Below, piece after piece: positions 47,557-57,044 of a stretch of DNA of 64,000 bases. The position numbers and the translations under genes were made by a program. The first letter of the stretch is position 1. Every line of letters begins with the position of its first letter. Below the pieces are notes generated by a model. That model was not told the origin of the DNA. It ran no database searches and saw only the letters and a program-made list of their open reading frames with translations. Source of the DNA: JAWKTT01 sp041398965 (GTDB lineage: Bacteria > Planctomycetota > Planctomycetia > Planctomycetales > Planctomycetaceae); the NCBI GenBank assembly GCA_041398965.1, contig JAWKTT010000026.1, positions 3,250 through 67,249 on the forward strand, read 5' to 3'.

Positions 47557-50500
47557 ATGTCGAGCGCACACCCGTCCGATGCAGAGGCTTCCGGTGCAAC
47601 CTCGGCTTCCGGCAGCGACTCTCTCGAATCGCTCCAGAAGCTCGGAAAATACGAGATTCGGAAGAAGCTCGGGGCGGGCGGAATGGGGATCGTCTTTCTC
47701 GCCTTCGACACCGAACTCAAACGTCCGGTCGCCCTCAAGGTTTTGGCAAAGGAACGGGCGGAGAATCCACAACTCGTGCGGCGGTTCAAGTCGGAAGCCC
47801 AGGCAGCGGCCCAGTTGAGGCATCCGAATATCGTCGCCATCTACGAAGCAGGCGAAGCTGACGGCTATCTGTTCATCGCGCTCGAGTACATCGAAGGGCA
47901 CGACGTGTTGACGCAAATCCGCAAGCGGGGCATCCTCCCTCCCAAGCGGTCGCTGCACATGATTCGTCAGATTGCCGACGCGCTGAATCATGCAGCCGAG
48001 AAGAACATCGTTCACCGAGACATCAAGCCATCGAACATCATGGTTCAGCAGGATGGAACGGTGAAGCTCGCCGACCTCGGATTGGCCCGTTCGATCGACG
48101 ACACCTTGGAGACCGATATCACCCGAGCCGGAACGACGGTGGGAACGGTCGACTACATGTCTCCCGAACAGGCACGCGACAGCAAAGCGGCTGACATTCG
48201 GAGCGACATCTATTCGCTGGGATGCAGTTGGTATCACATGCTCGCAGGGGTGCCCCCGTTTGCAGAAGGGGGCTTGACGAACAAACTGCATGCCCACGCT
48301 TCGGCAGACCGTCCCGACCCGCGACAGTTGAACGACAACGTCCCCGATGGTTATGTCGCGGTGATGCATCGCATGATGGCGAAGCGGCCTGAAGACCGGT
48401 ATCAAACACCAGCCGAGCTTCTGGCAGACATCGACAAAGTGGGAAACACTGTGGCTGGAGTCAACACCGCCCTCTTGCAGGCACTCCAAGAAGAGGCCCC
48501 CGTTTCCTCGAAGCTCGATGTCGATGAGGAAAACGAAATCGGGACGAAAGGTTCACGGAGAAGTTCCGCCAGAGACTCCGCCTCTCCCCCAGTCGACGAA
48601 GAAGAACATATCTCCCAGAAGATGAAAGTGAAGCCGGTCCAGACCCCGGCCCCGTCGAGTCGCTCGCAACGAAGTCGCACGACCGAAGTCGATCCCGACG
48701 ATATCGAAGCGGCCCCTGAGTCTCCTCTGAAGGGGAAACTCAAACGAACAGCCAAGGAAGAACAGAAACTTCCACCGACCACGCGAAAAGGAAAACGAGC
48801 CGCATCGAGTTCGTCCGCAAATGCAAGTGATGACGAGAGTTCAGGGTCGACATCCAAGAAGCGGACCCCACCTCCCCGGTTGGGGAACGCGGCTCAGCCT
48901 GCCTTTCAGGTCGACATTGATTACGTCAAGTTTGGGCTGATTGCAGTGGCGGTCGCCGGTCTGTTTGGTCTCGGTTACTGGGCTTTTACTGCGAGTCGTG
49001 CGGACTTAGGAAAGGGAGGAGGGGACATTACCGCAGCGGTTCAGCCGCGCGAAGATGGAGTGGTCGATGGGAACAACACCGTTCAGGAAAATGTTCCTGC
49101 AGTGGACGCCACGACGAACGATCCCGCCTATTTGCTCGTTCCGGTGGAAGATATCCCTGTCGATCGAAAGGGGGAGCCTTTCCCGGGGACGAGCGATCTT
49201 CCAAGTCCTGATGGTCCCGAGTCGCGAAGTTTCGTTCCCGACTGGGTCTATGCCGTGCGAAACGGTGTGAAGTTCAATGGGAAGACCATCACTGTCGACC
49301 CGCAGGCAAGTTCGGGAAGCGTGACAACTTTGCAGGAAGCGTTGCGAAGTTCGGGCGATGGAGAGTCGCTGCAAATCTTACTCAATGGGGATGGTCCCTT
49401 TGAAATGCAGCCGGCAATCTTCGTGCGACGTCGACATGTCCGGATCGCTGCTGCCCCAGGGGCGAACCCGATCATCATCTGTCGCGGAACTCCTCTCGCC
49501 GGACCGGAGAACCCTCACTTGGAACTCCGTGGTGGCTTGCTAGAACTCGAAGGCTTGCATCTCCTCTTTTCGCGAACGACCGAGGAGAACGTCCGTCGTG
49601 TGGCGGTCGGGGTCGACTCCGGCACCCTGGCGATCAAGCACTGCACAATCACAGTTTCGGGGGATACAACGGCTCCGACGACAGCCTGCCGTGCTCAGGG
49701 GATTAGCCCGCAACGACCAGCGCGGGTTCTGTTGTATCGGTCGGTTATCCGAGGTGCGAATGTGACCGCCCTTTCGGCTCAGAGCGATGCCGTTGACCTT
49801 GTCGTCGCCGGTTCGATGCTGCTCACCAGTGGAGAGGCTCCGCTGGAGGTTTCGCTTACCCCTTCGGCGAGTTCGTCCAACTCATCGACCGCTGCCAACA
49901 CTGGCTCGACATCTCCTATCGTCAACGGGACCGCCAACGCATCGACCACCCCGACCACAAATGGAACATCGACCGCAGAACCGCCAACCGTTTCTCATGC
50001 ACCCATTGTCGCGCCCCGAGACTCGTTCATCCGACTGTTAGGATCGACCATTGTCTCGGCAGACTCGGTCTTGCGGTTACGACAAAGCGGCGACACGGCC
50101 CCTGCAACGTGCCATCTACAAATGCGACGCTCTGTCCAGTCGTCGAGTCAGTCAACCGGAAACGTCTGTGTTCGCATCGTCGAATGGCCCAATAAAGCAG
50201 CCACCGAATCCAAGTCACGAGTGCAAGGGCTTGACTGCTCCTGCGATATCACCCCCCTCGTCGGCTGGGAGTCACTTGTCCGCTGGGAGCGAGCGGTCGG
50301 AAACATCAACGTTGCCGATGCCCCCGGTTGGGAGAGCTTCTGGGGGCAATCCTTGTCGACAGACGCTCAATATCCTCAGATTCCCGGTCTCCTTCCGGCC
50401 CCGATCGATCGCACGAAACCCGCAGTCATCGCCGGACATTTCGACACGATCACGTCGGCTCTCCCCTATCGTGGTCGCATCCCCGGAGCAGACCTTGCAT

Positions 50501-51783
50501 TCCTCCCACTTCCGCCCGATCAATCGATCGACAGGCAACAAACACTCGCCAATCGTCCGCAGTTGCCACCCGACTTCTTCCCGTTTGCTGTCTCGACGAC
50601 CCCCTTTGTTGTCGACCTCCGCAAGGATGGCGGTAAACTCACCGAAATACTCAACGGGCCAAACGTTCCCGATGGGACACATGTGCAACTCGTCGGCAGT
50701 GGCCTGAAGAAGGTTGCTCCCTTTGTTGTTCGCAACAAGAAACTACGCTTGCAGTTCGTCGATGATGCCAGTGCTGTCGCCATGATCGTTCAGGCAGAAC
50801 CGGTCACCGGCAGTCCCACTCCAGAAGCGTTCCTCACCGTCGAGAACGGACGAGTTGATCTCATTGGACTGAACTACCGCTGGGCCGTCGACGCTCCTGG
50901 CATCCCGCAACGCTTCATCCTCCTCAAAGATGCCGACCTGGCTCTCAGTCAATCGAGTATTCAAGGTCCCCCTCAACTCAAAAAAGGTCGACCCCCATTG
51001 ATTGAATGGAGTGCAAGCACCCCCAAGGGGCCACGGCGTTTTATCGGCATCACCTCGACGATGATCACCGGAGACCTGCTTGTTGGCGGACCAATGCACA
51101 ACCGACTCCTTTCGGTAAATAACTCGCTCCTCGCTGCCCGGGGAGAAGCTATCCTCCTCAAGACCGCGGCAGTCGATGGAGTGGATAACCCCGAAACCGA
51201 CGGCTGGTTGCAGCTGAATCACTGCACCATCGCCGCCAGCACTTCGCTGTTTCAGATTGAAGGGAGTTCGCCCAGTCCGATCGTGCGACAGACGATGCAT
51301 GTCAGCAGTGTCGACTGCATTTACTCGCCACTTCCGCTCGCAACTCCTCAGCCAACTCGACTGTTAACACATCCCCCCAATGCCACCCCAAACAAGCACA
51401 TCAGTTGGTGGGAGACACGTTGCGGCTATAGTCAGGGGATTCAAGAGTTTCATGGTCCGCCCAGCAATCAGCCCCCCAAGTCGAAGCAGCAGTTCGTCAA
51501 AGACTGGCAAGACTACTGGGGAAAGGAGCAGTTCGAGTCCCCCCTGCTGGGAACCTCGGCCATCATGTATTCCAACCTGTTGACCTCGATGGACAACCTG
51601 CACTCGCGACAGTTCTCGCTGGTGACCGGTTCGTCGGCGATGTCTTGGGGCCTCGGTGGCAGTAGCCTCGGTGCCAACCTCAACACCATCGGCGTCGCTC
51701 CCCCCACAGCCCCAAACCCCTCGACCGGCCGCCCAAACCCCAATAACAACGGCAAACCAGTTCCTCGCGTCAACGACCTTTGA
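47557..51783 (+). CDS. Ser/Thr protein kinase with transmembrane helix and long extracytoplasmic repeat domain
   Basis: The 1408-residue product starts at ATG 47557 behind AGGAG. The kinase domain runs from about residues 28 to 290: glycine loop GAGGMGIVF near 37, catalytic HRDIKPSN near 153, the D-L-G equivalent of DFG (LADLGLARS), and the activation segment with GTVDYMSPEQ. A charged, low-complexity linker (~320-440) leads to a single transmembrane helix around 458-478 (LIAVAVAGLFGLGYWAFTA). The remaining ~900 residues have strand-rich short repeats with alternating hydrophobic residues, suggestive of a right-handed beta-helix. Such kinases are typical of planctomycetes. Divergent from the sulfatase gene, with a 275-base shared promoter region. 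Confidence 0.92.
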   Translation: MSSAHPSDAEASGATSASGSDSLESLQKLGKYEIRKKLGAGGMGIVFLAFDTELKRPVALKVLAKERAENPQLVRRFKSEAQAAAQLRHPNIVAIYEAGEADGYLFIALEYIEGHDVLTQIRKRGILPPKRSLHMIRQIADALNHAAEKNIVHRDIKPSNIMVQQDGTVKLADLGLARSIDDTLETDITRAGTTVGTVDYMSPEQARDSKAADIRSDIYSLGCSWYHMLAGVPPFAEGGLTNKLHAHASADRPDPRQLNDNVPDGYVAVMHRMMAKRPEDRYQTPAELLADIDKVGNTVAGVNTALLQALQEEAPVSSKLDVDEENEIGTKGSRRSSARDSASPPVDEEEHISQKMKVKPVQTPAPSSRSQRSRTTEVDPDDIEAAPESPLKGKLKRTAKEEQKLPPTTRKGKRAASSSSANASDDESSGSTSKKRTPPPRLGNAAQPAFQVDIDYVKFGLIAVAVAGLFGLGYWAFTASRADLGKGGGDITAAVQPREDGVVDGNNTVQENVPAVDATTNDPAYLLVPVEDIPVDRKGEPFPGTSDLPSPDGPESRSFVPDWVYAVRNGVKFNGKTITVDPQASSGSVTTLQEALRSSGDGESLQILLNGDGPFEMQPAIFVRRRHVRIAAAPGANPIIICRGTPLAGPENPHLELRGGLLELEGLHLLFSRTTEENVRRVAVGVDSGTLAIKHCTITVSGDTTAPTTACRAQGISPQRPARVLLYRSVIRGANVTALSAQSDAVDLVVAGSMLLTSGEAPLEVSLTPSASSSNSSTAANTGSTSPIVNGTANASTTPTTNGTSTAEPPTVSHAPIVAPRDSFIRLLGSTIVSADSVLRLRQSGDTAPATCHLQMRRSVQSSSQSTGNVCVRIVEWPNKAATESKSRVQGLDCSCDITPLVGWESLVRWERAVGNINVADAPGWESFWGQSLSTDAQYPQIPGLLPAPIDRTKPAVIAGHFDTITSALPYRGRIPGADLAFLPLPPDQSIDRQQTLANRPQLPPDFFPFAVSTTPFVVDLRKDGGKLTEILNGPNVPDGTHVQLVGSGLKKVAPFVVRNKKLRLQFVDDASAVAMIVQAEPVTGSPTPEAFLTVENGRVDLIGLNYRWAVDAPGIPQRFILLKDADLALSQSSIQGPPQLKKGRPPLIEWSASTPKGPRRFIGITSTMITGDLLVGGPMHNRLLSVNNSLLAARGEAILLKTAAVDGVDNPETDGWLQLNHCTIAASTSLFQIEGSSPSPIVRQTMHVSSVDCIYSPLPLATPQPTRLLTHPPNATPNKHISWWETRCGYSQGIQEFHGPPSNQPPKSKQQFVKDWQDYWGKEQFESPLLGTSAIMYSNLLTSMDNLHSRQFSLVTGSSAMSWGLGGSSLGANLNTIGVAPPTAPNPSTGRPNPNNNGKPVPRVNDL

Positions 51784-51826
51784 GCAGTGGGATAGGAAGA
51801 AGGATTTCGGTTCAGTGGTTTTGGGC

Positions 51827-51940
51827 CCGTCGAATAACGACCGTGGGTCAGATTTCTAATCTGACAAGAGCATCTCGAATACATTTTTCCGAGACATCAA
51901 ATGGCACGATGTCACGCTGGAAAGACTGTCCCGCGTATTT
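51827..51940 (+). repeat. Dispersed gene-end element, family R1, copy 4
   Basis: Begins 44 bases after the kinase gene stop. The hairpin GTCAGATTTCTAATCTGAC (51847-51865), the GAGACATCAAATGG box and the second arm region GTCACGCTGGAAAGACTG are all present, in the same order and strand as the other copies. Confidence 0.86.
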
Positions 51941-51972
51941 CAACAGCAACATAGGCGCTAACCCAGGCTACT

Positions 51973-52605
51973 TTACTGTTCGGCTCGCCATTGGGTGAGG
52001 GCGGCGGCATCGCTCTTGGCGTCGGTGATGAGTTGGGCTTTGAGGGCGTTGCGGGTTTCTTCGGAGAGTTGAGGGAGCCATTGGTGCAGAGTGAGGGGGG
52101 GGAATGACTCGCCAGAGTTTCTGGCTTCGAGCACACGTCCCACGAGGAGCCAGCGGTCGCCGATGTCGGTGCGGGACTCGATGCGACACTCCATCGCAGC
52201 CGGTGCGTCGAGGAGAATGGGACTGCCGGTGATTCCCGGCTGGGACTTGAGGCCGGTGAACTTGTTTCCATCACGGCCCGACGAGAGTCCGAACCATTCA
52301 GCCAGCGCACCTTGATCCGCCCGGAGCAGATGGACTGCAAAGGCTCCCGACTCGATCGCCAGGCCGGTTGTGTGATGCGTTTTCGCCAACGTCACCACGA
52401 GGCGTGGCTCCGTCGGGATGATGGATACCGAGCCGACCGTCGTCGCAAGGAGCCCCCCAGAAACGCCATCGTGTCGAGCGGTGACGACCCACAACTCACG
52501 GTCGATCCGTCGCCAAATTTGTCCAGCGGCCTCGATCATCGCGGCTTCATGAGCTTGTTGACGGGGCCATGGCTCGACAGAATCGGCGGCGGGCTTCGTC
52601 GTCAT
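51973..52605 (-). CDS. Flavin reductase-like domain protein
   Basis: The 210-residue product belongs to the flavin-reductase-like family with FMN-binding split barrel. Visible are VVTARHDGVSGGLLATTVGSVSIIPTEPRLVVTLAKTHHTTGLAIESGAFAVHLL and GSPILLDAPAAMECRIES. The pattern S-x-x-P-P-x-hhhh is varied here to S-I-I-P-T-E-P-R. It starts at ATG 52605 with GGAG upstream. The start overlaps the stop of the propeller gene (ATGA), so the two are translationally coupled. Its partner enzyme is not evident. Confidence 0.87.
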   Translation of the reverse strand: MTTKPAADSVEPWPRQQAHEAAMIEAAGQIWRRIDRELWVVTARHDGVSGGLLATTVGSVSIIPTEPRLVVTLAKTHHTTGLAIESGAFAVHLLRADQGALAEWFGLSSGRDGNKFTGLKSQPGITGSPILLDAPAAMECRIESRTDIGDRWLLVGRVLEARNSGESFPPLTLHQWLPQLSEETRNALKAQLITDAKSDAAALTQWRAEQ

Positions 52606-53849
52606 GGTAACTCCTCGAGGCTATAGCAGTGTAACTCTTGGCCGAGTCGAACGAAGATGTGTCGACCGAGAAACGCCGGGTGAGACAGTGTCTCCGTCCG
52701 ATCGGAGACGAGCTGCCAGCGATCGACAATCCGCTCGTTCGCCGCAGGATCGATGAGCAGTAATTGACAGTCAAGCGTCAGGCAAAGAAGCCGATCTTTG
52801 GAAGCAACCAGGCTCGCGTATTTGTAAAACTCGGGAAGCTCTTCTATCCAGGTCGACTGAAACTTCTTCCCGGATTCGGTCTTCTCGATCTCCAGCCCAT
52901 GCAGACCATTGCAAACGCCATACAGGGCCTTCCCCTGCACGACCGGCGTGTGTGTGTCGGGGGAAAGGTCTTCAAATTCGGCCTGAGGTTGCGGATCGAG
53001 AAGCCCCGCTTTGTCGAACGCATAGAGGCGTGTCCCGTTGTTCTCGGTCGAGAGGATGAGCTCCCCTTGATAGAGGATCGGAGTTGGGACATTAAAGTCC
53101 CCTTTGACGCGAGGGGTCATCGTCCAGAGGCGTTCGCCCGTCTTCGCATTCCAGCCGCCAAGCGAGGTTTTGTCGTAACCGATCACCTGAGTTTCTTTAC
53201 CGAAGGGGGCGGCGATCATCGACGAGTGGCCGGGAGGAGCGTTGCCGGACTTCCAAACCTCCTTCCCAGTCATGGTGTCAAACGCGACGATCGAACCGCG
53301 AACACCTCCAGGCTGCACGATGAGCAGGTTCCCCACGATGATTGGCGACCCAGCGATGCCCCAGTCAAGTTCGGGAGTGCCATAGGTTTTCGCCAGATCA
53401 TGTTGCCATTCGAGCGTCCCGTTCTTGCGGTCGATCGCCGAGAGGTGCCCCATCGCCCCGAGGGTGTAGACGCGGTCTCCGTGGATCAGTGGTGTCGCCC
53501 GGGGGGAGTTGCCGTAGTCTAACTCCCCCGCAGCGGGATACTGCACCTGCCAAAGCGTCTCGCCGGTGGTTGGATCAATCGCGAGGAAGAGGTCGGATGT
53601 CTCTTCTTTGTCTCGTCCTCCAACCACGACGATTCCAGTGTCGGCTGCAAGTCCACCGATCCCTGCGCTTGGCAGAGGCGAAATCCATTGCAGTAGTGGG
53701 ATGTCCGGGAGGGACTTGGGGAGCCATTCGACCCGTCCATCTCGATGGGGGCCGCGCCACTGTGGCCAGCGATTTCCCGGAGCCTCGACTTGAGGTTGAG
53801 GCACTTCGGCTGATGGCGTTGAACGTTCGTCCGATTTCGCATCGGCCAT
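52602..53849 (-). CDS. PQQ-like beta-propeller repeat protein (WPQWRGPHRDG type)
   Basis: The 415-residue product starts with a short Pro/Ser/Glu-rich segment and then N-R-W-P-Q-W-R-G-P-H-R-D-G, the opening typical of many planctomycete propeller proteins. Repeated motifs of the form G-x-h-x-A-h-D-x-x-T-G-x-x-h-W (VVAFDTMTGKEVWK, LSAIDRKNGTLEWQ) give about seven blades. No signal peptide is visible, which is unusual for this type. It is the third gene of a four-gene minus-strand run and overlaps the flavin reductase gene by four bases. Cofactor binding is not implied. Confidence 0.88.
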   Translation of the reverse strand: MADAKSDERSTPSAEVPQPQVEAPGNRWPQWRGPHRDGRVEWLPKSLPDIPLLQWISPLPSAGIGGLAADTGIVVVGGRDKEETSDLFLAIDPTTGETLWQVQYPAAGELDYGNSPRATPLIHGDRVYTLGAMGHLSAIDRKNGTLEWQHDLAKTYGTPELDWGIAGSPIIVGNLLIVQPGGVRGSIVAFDTMTGKEVWKSGNAPPGHSSMIAAPFGKETQVIGYDKTSLGGWNAKTGERLWTMTPRVKGDFNVPTPILYQGELILSTENNGTRLYAFDKAGLLDPQPQAEFEDLSPDTHTPVVQGKALYGVCNGLHGLEIEKTESGKKFQSTWIEELPEFYKYASLVASKDRLLCLTLDCQLLLIDPAANERIVDRWQLVSDRTETLSHPAFLGRHIFVRLGQELHCYSLEELP

Positions 53850-53869
53850 GAGATCAGTCGTCGAGTCGA

Positions 53870-54814
53870 CTACTTTTTTTTTGCGGTCGCTGTGGTCGCC
53901 CGAAGTTTCTTCGCGGCCTCGGATCCGGGAGGCGGCAGTTCCTTGAACTCGACGAAGCCATCCAGTGTTTCGAGAGCTTCCAACAGGTCGACATGGATGC
54001 CAACATCGAGCAGGGCTTTCTTGATGGCAGCTTGTTCATCGGTTGAGAGCTGATCGCTGACGAAGGCGGTCACAAAGGGGACTGGGTCCGACTCGCCAAT
54101 GACCCGCAGGTCACCTTTCTTCACCGTCCCGCATCCTTCGAGGAGTGGACCAGCATAGCTCGAAATGATGGCAGCCGCTTTGACGTTCTTGTCAAGTTCG
54201 ACCAGTGCGGCGGCTGCGGTGCTACAGGCGGGATACGTTTCCGGCTTGGCGGGCAGACTGACTCCGCTCTGCTTCAACAGCGTCATCGGAGCGAGAGACT
54301 TTTCGTCGCAATCGCTTGGTCCAAAGAAAACGCGATACCCTTGAAGGTCGTCGAGCTTCTGGGCGGAATCGTGCTGACGGACGACGATGAGACCGGTCTG
54401 ATGCGTCTTCCCATCGGTCCCGGTCAGTGAGGCAATCGGCTTGAAGGTTCGCTTCACTTCAGCAGCATCAGCCATGACGACCGAGTGCTTGCCGATGACG
54501 AGGTCTGCTCGCCCCTGCGTCGTCTCGACGTCTTCGATGGCAGTGACAAGCGATTCCGACCACTTAATCCGCACCGGCCTGTGCAGAGATTTCGACAGAT
54601 ATTCGCCGAGCTTCTCGTACTTTCGTTGAGCGTAACCTTGAACACAGTCACAGGCGAGCGGAGCCGAGAGGGGGTCCATGCAGACCAGCACGAGAGGTCG
54701 CCCCGCCGCCACAGGTTGAGCGACCGGTGGTTCTGCCGCCGTGGCTGACATCTTCGGAGCAGAGACGAAGACCAGAGAAGCGAGTACCAACAGGAGCGCA
54801 AGTCGTCGAATCAT
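53870..54814 (-). CDS. Periplasmic phosphate/phosphonate-type binding protein
   Basis: The 314-residue product has a signal peptide (MIRRLALLLVLASLVFVSA) from the ATG at 54814. A TTG two codons earlier is less likely. It shows the pattern of PhnD-like ABC substrate-binding proteins (LVLVCMDPLSAPLACDCVQGYAQRKYEKLGEYLSKSL, then GRADLVIGKHSVVMADA, TGLIVVRQHDSAQKLDDLQGYRVFFGPSDCDEKSLAP). No transporter permease or ATPase genes are near, so it may have another sensing or binding role. It follows the large propeller gene by 112 bases and precedes the WPQWRGP gene by 20 bases, consistent with one operon. Confidence 0.85.
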   Translation of the reverse strand: MIRRLALLLVLASLVFVSAPKMSATAAEPPVAQPVAAGRPLVLVCMDPLSAPLACDCVQGYAQRKYEKLGEYLSKSLHRPVRIKWSESLVTAIEDVETTQGRADLVIGKHSVVMADAAEVKRTFKPIASLTGTDGKTHQTGLIVVRQHDSAQKLDDLQGYRVFFGPSDCDEKSLAPMTLLKQSGVSLPAKPETYPACSTAAAALVELDKNVKAAAIISSYAGPLLEGCGTVKKGDLRVIGESDPVPFVTAFVSDQLSTDEQAAIKKALLDVGIHVDLLEALETLDGFVEFKELPPPGSEAAKKLRATTATAKKK

Positions 54815-54889
54815 GGCCAAGTCACTCAGAGATAGTTGTGATGTCGAAAGACGAGATCAAATTCACAGAACAAACGGTTACCGCTTGAG

Positions 54890-54912
54890 GCCCCACCTCG
54901 ACAATGTGGGGC
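54890..54912 (-). terminator. GCCCCAC-type hairpin after the large propeller gene
   Basis: GCCCCAC-TCGACAAT-type loop-GTGGGGC, a 7-bp stem, lies 14 bases after the stop of the gene at 54927. Same core as the hairpins at 8900, 23556, 36486 and 60965. Confidence 0.65.
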
Positions 54913-54926
54913 TACTCTTCGGAAAG

Positions 54927-57044
54927 TTACTTAACTTCAGCGTCGATTCTTACCTCGATGTTCGCAGTCGCTGCTTTCGTGGCGGCGGGTTTCGTCTGTT
55001 CGCGGCGATAGCTGTGCGCCATCTGCACGCTGCCGCCAGAGGACAGACCGAGCGTCACCTCATTGTCGTTCTCGAACTTGCCATTCAGACGGAAGAACTG
55101 CACCCCATCTGAGAGCACATCGATCTCGATCCCCTGTGGACCTTGTTGAATCGGCTCCCATGTCGTGCCGGACAGTCCGTACCGACCGTATGTTCCACCC
55201 GACAAGACGACTCGACCATCGGCAAAGAGTTCGATCTCATGGAACAGAGCGTTCGGAACGTTGACTTCACGGACAGCCGGTGCCTCGGTGTCCGCCCCCA
55301 AGAGCGAGCCAATCACGCGACCGAGAGCGGTCGACTTCTTCGGAGCCGCCTCAGTGACTTCGGCACGAGGAGCAGAGGTTGCTTCCGTCGACCCCTCTGT
55401 GGAGTCTGGGACGTCTTGAGTGCTTTCGGTCGTCCTGGTGATGATACGTTGGCCATTCACTTCAACCACCGTAACCACGAACCTGGACTGACCTTCAGCC
55501 ACGACGGTCCCGGTCGCAGAATCTTCACCATCCTTTGCGGCTCCAGCCTCGGCAGCAGCCTTTGCCTCGGCCCGGTCTGCGGCTGTAATGATGCTCCATT
55601 TCCCGACGAGCTTCTTCCCGAGTCCTTCCCGAGCCTCTTTCGCGGCCAGTTCATCTTCCGTAAACTCGGGAGCTTCGGCCTTCGGGACCATCACACAGAT
55701 GCTCTGATCGGTGATGTTCATGAGATAGTAGCGATCTCGCTTTTCATCCCAACTGACGGCGACGTGCTTACAGCCACCGGAGACCTTCGCTTTTCCAATA
55801 AAGGTTTTGAACTTCCCGTCGGCTCCAAAACGTTTGATGTTTCCGATGCTCGACTCGGCTGTGATGATATCTCCGTTCGAAGCACAGCGGACGTTCATCG
55901 GATTGCAGCAGCTGCCGAAGCCTGCTTTGCTCGTCCGGTCGCGGTCGCCGAAAGAGGTGACGCTCTTCCCATCGACGTCATACACACCAACACGGAAGCG
56001 AGTGTTCTCGGCGACGACCAGACCGTCGGCGAGGGCCTGAATGTCACACTGACCACAGCAGCCCCCCAGTCCCGACATCACCGACTTGGCATTCTGGAAG
56101 TCGAAGTCGCAACGCCAGACGTCGTAACCGCTCCCCTTCGAACTGCCACAACAGACGAACAGATGCTTCTCAGACAAAGCCAGTGCGGTGACCGTCTTGC
56201 TTCGTGAACTGACCGTTCGTGTGACGTTCTTCGGATCGCGAAGCAGTTCAATCTGTTGCTTGTAAATCGTCTGTTGTCGTTCATACAACTCGAGTTTGGC
56301 TGTGTCACGTGCGGTCCGTTCGTCGGCAGGAATCTCCTCAATCTTGGCGACCGAACTTCCGATGATCTCAAGCTGACGCTCAAACAACTCGATCCGTTTC
56401 GCATTCGCCTCTTTCGCCTGTGCCAGTTCTGCGGCTGCATCTTCTTCTGATCGAGACTGATTTGGCGTGTCGGCTACGGTGAGCAGTTCTCCCTTGTCGG
56501 AGAGGCGAGCGATGCGCCCCATCCCGGCAACAAAGATCGTCCGGTCTGCTGCAACATTGATCGCAGTCGCATTGAACTCCAACGGCCAGGCGGCCAGCAG
56601 ATCACCTTCGGGCGAGTACTTCTGGACATAAGACAACACCGGAGCAGCCCCCTCCATTGGCTTCTCTGCGGCCTTTGCCGGTGGAACACCATAGGCCCCC
56701 CCACGCGACGAAATGCAAGCGAGAATATTCCCATCCGCATCCAGACAGAACGTTGTCAACGATGCCGGGTGACCATCCTGTTTGACGACGATTTTACGAA
56801 CTTGTTTGTGCGTCGGATCGGCGAGTTGTCCCAACTCATCCCCATCCGCCTCATCCGCAGCCTCTGTCGCCTCGACCTCTTTCGTCTCTTCGACCACCTT
56901 GGCCTCGACGAGTCTCACAGCCGGAACCGCTTCATCAGCATCAGCCGCGAAAAGTTCACGGGAGAACATCCCCGAAGCGACCAGTCCTGACACCATCAAC
57001 ACTGCGGTCCCCCGCCAACAGGCGGCTGCGGATTGACGAACCAT
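54927..57044 (-). CDS. Secreted NHL/beta-propeller-type protein
   Basis: The 705-residue product starts at ATG 57044 with GGAG 8 bases upstream; the frame is open further up without a better start. A signal peptide (RQSAAACWRGTAVLMVSGLVASGMFSREL) leads into an acidic linker rich in Glu/Ala (residues ~35-80). About six NHL-like blades follow (SLTTFCLDADGNILACISSRGG, AINVAADRTIFVAGMGRIARLSDKGELL, FRVGVYDVDGKSVTSFG). The C-terminal part has a strand-rich domain. Such proteins are frequent in planctomycetes with unknown roles. It is the first gene of the minus-strand group ending in the flavin reductase gene. Confidence 0.85.
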   Translation of the reverse strand: MVRQSAAACWRGTAVLMVSGLVASGMFSRELFAADADEAVPAVRLVEAKVVEETKEVEATEAADEADGDELGQLADPTHKQVRKIVVKQDGHPASLTTFCLDADGNILACISSRGGAYGVPPAKAAEKPMEGAAPVLSYVQKYSPEGDLLAAWPLEFNATAINVAADRTIFVAGMGRIARLSDKGELLTVADTPNQSRSEEDAAAELAQAKEANAKRIELFERQLEIIGSSVAKIEEIPADERTARDTAKLELYERQQTIYKQQIELLRDPKNVTRTVSSRSKTVTALALSEKHLFVCCGSSKGSGYDVWRCDFDFQNAKSVMSGLGGCCGQCDIQALADGLVVAENTRFRVGVYDVDGKSVTSFGDRDRTSKAGFGSCCNPMNVRCASNGDIITAESSIGNIKRFGADGKFKTFIGKAKVSGGCKHVAVSWDEKRDRYYLMNITDQSICVMVPKAEAPEFTEDELAAKEAREGLGKKLVGKWSIITAADRAEAKAAAEAGAAKDGEDSATGTVVAEGQSRFVVTVVEVNGQRIITRTTESTQDVPDSTEGSTEATSAPRAEVTEAAPKKSTALGRVIGSLLGADTEAPAVREVNVPNALFHEIELFADGRVVLSGGTYGRYGLSGTTWEPIQQGPQGIEIDVLSDGVQFFRLNGKFENDNEVTLGLSSGGSVQMAHSYRREQTKPAATKAATANIEVRIDAEVK

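Noticed and set aside
55143..56207. 354-residue plus-strand frame
   Set aside because: Antisense shadow of the NHL propeller gene, caused by high GC content at third codon positions.
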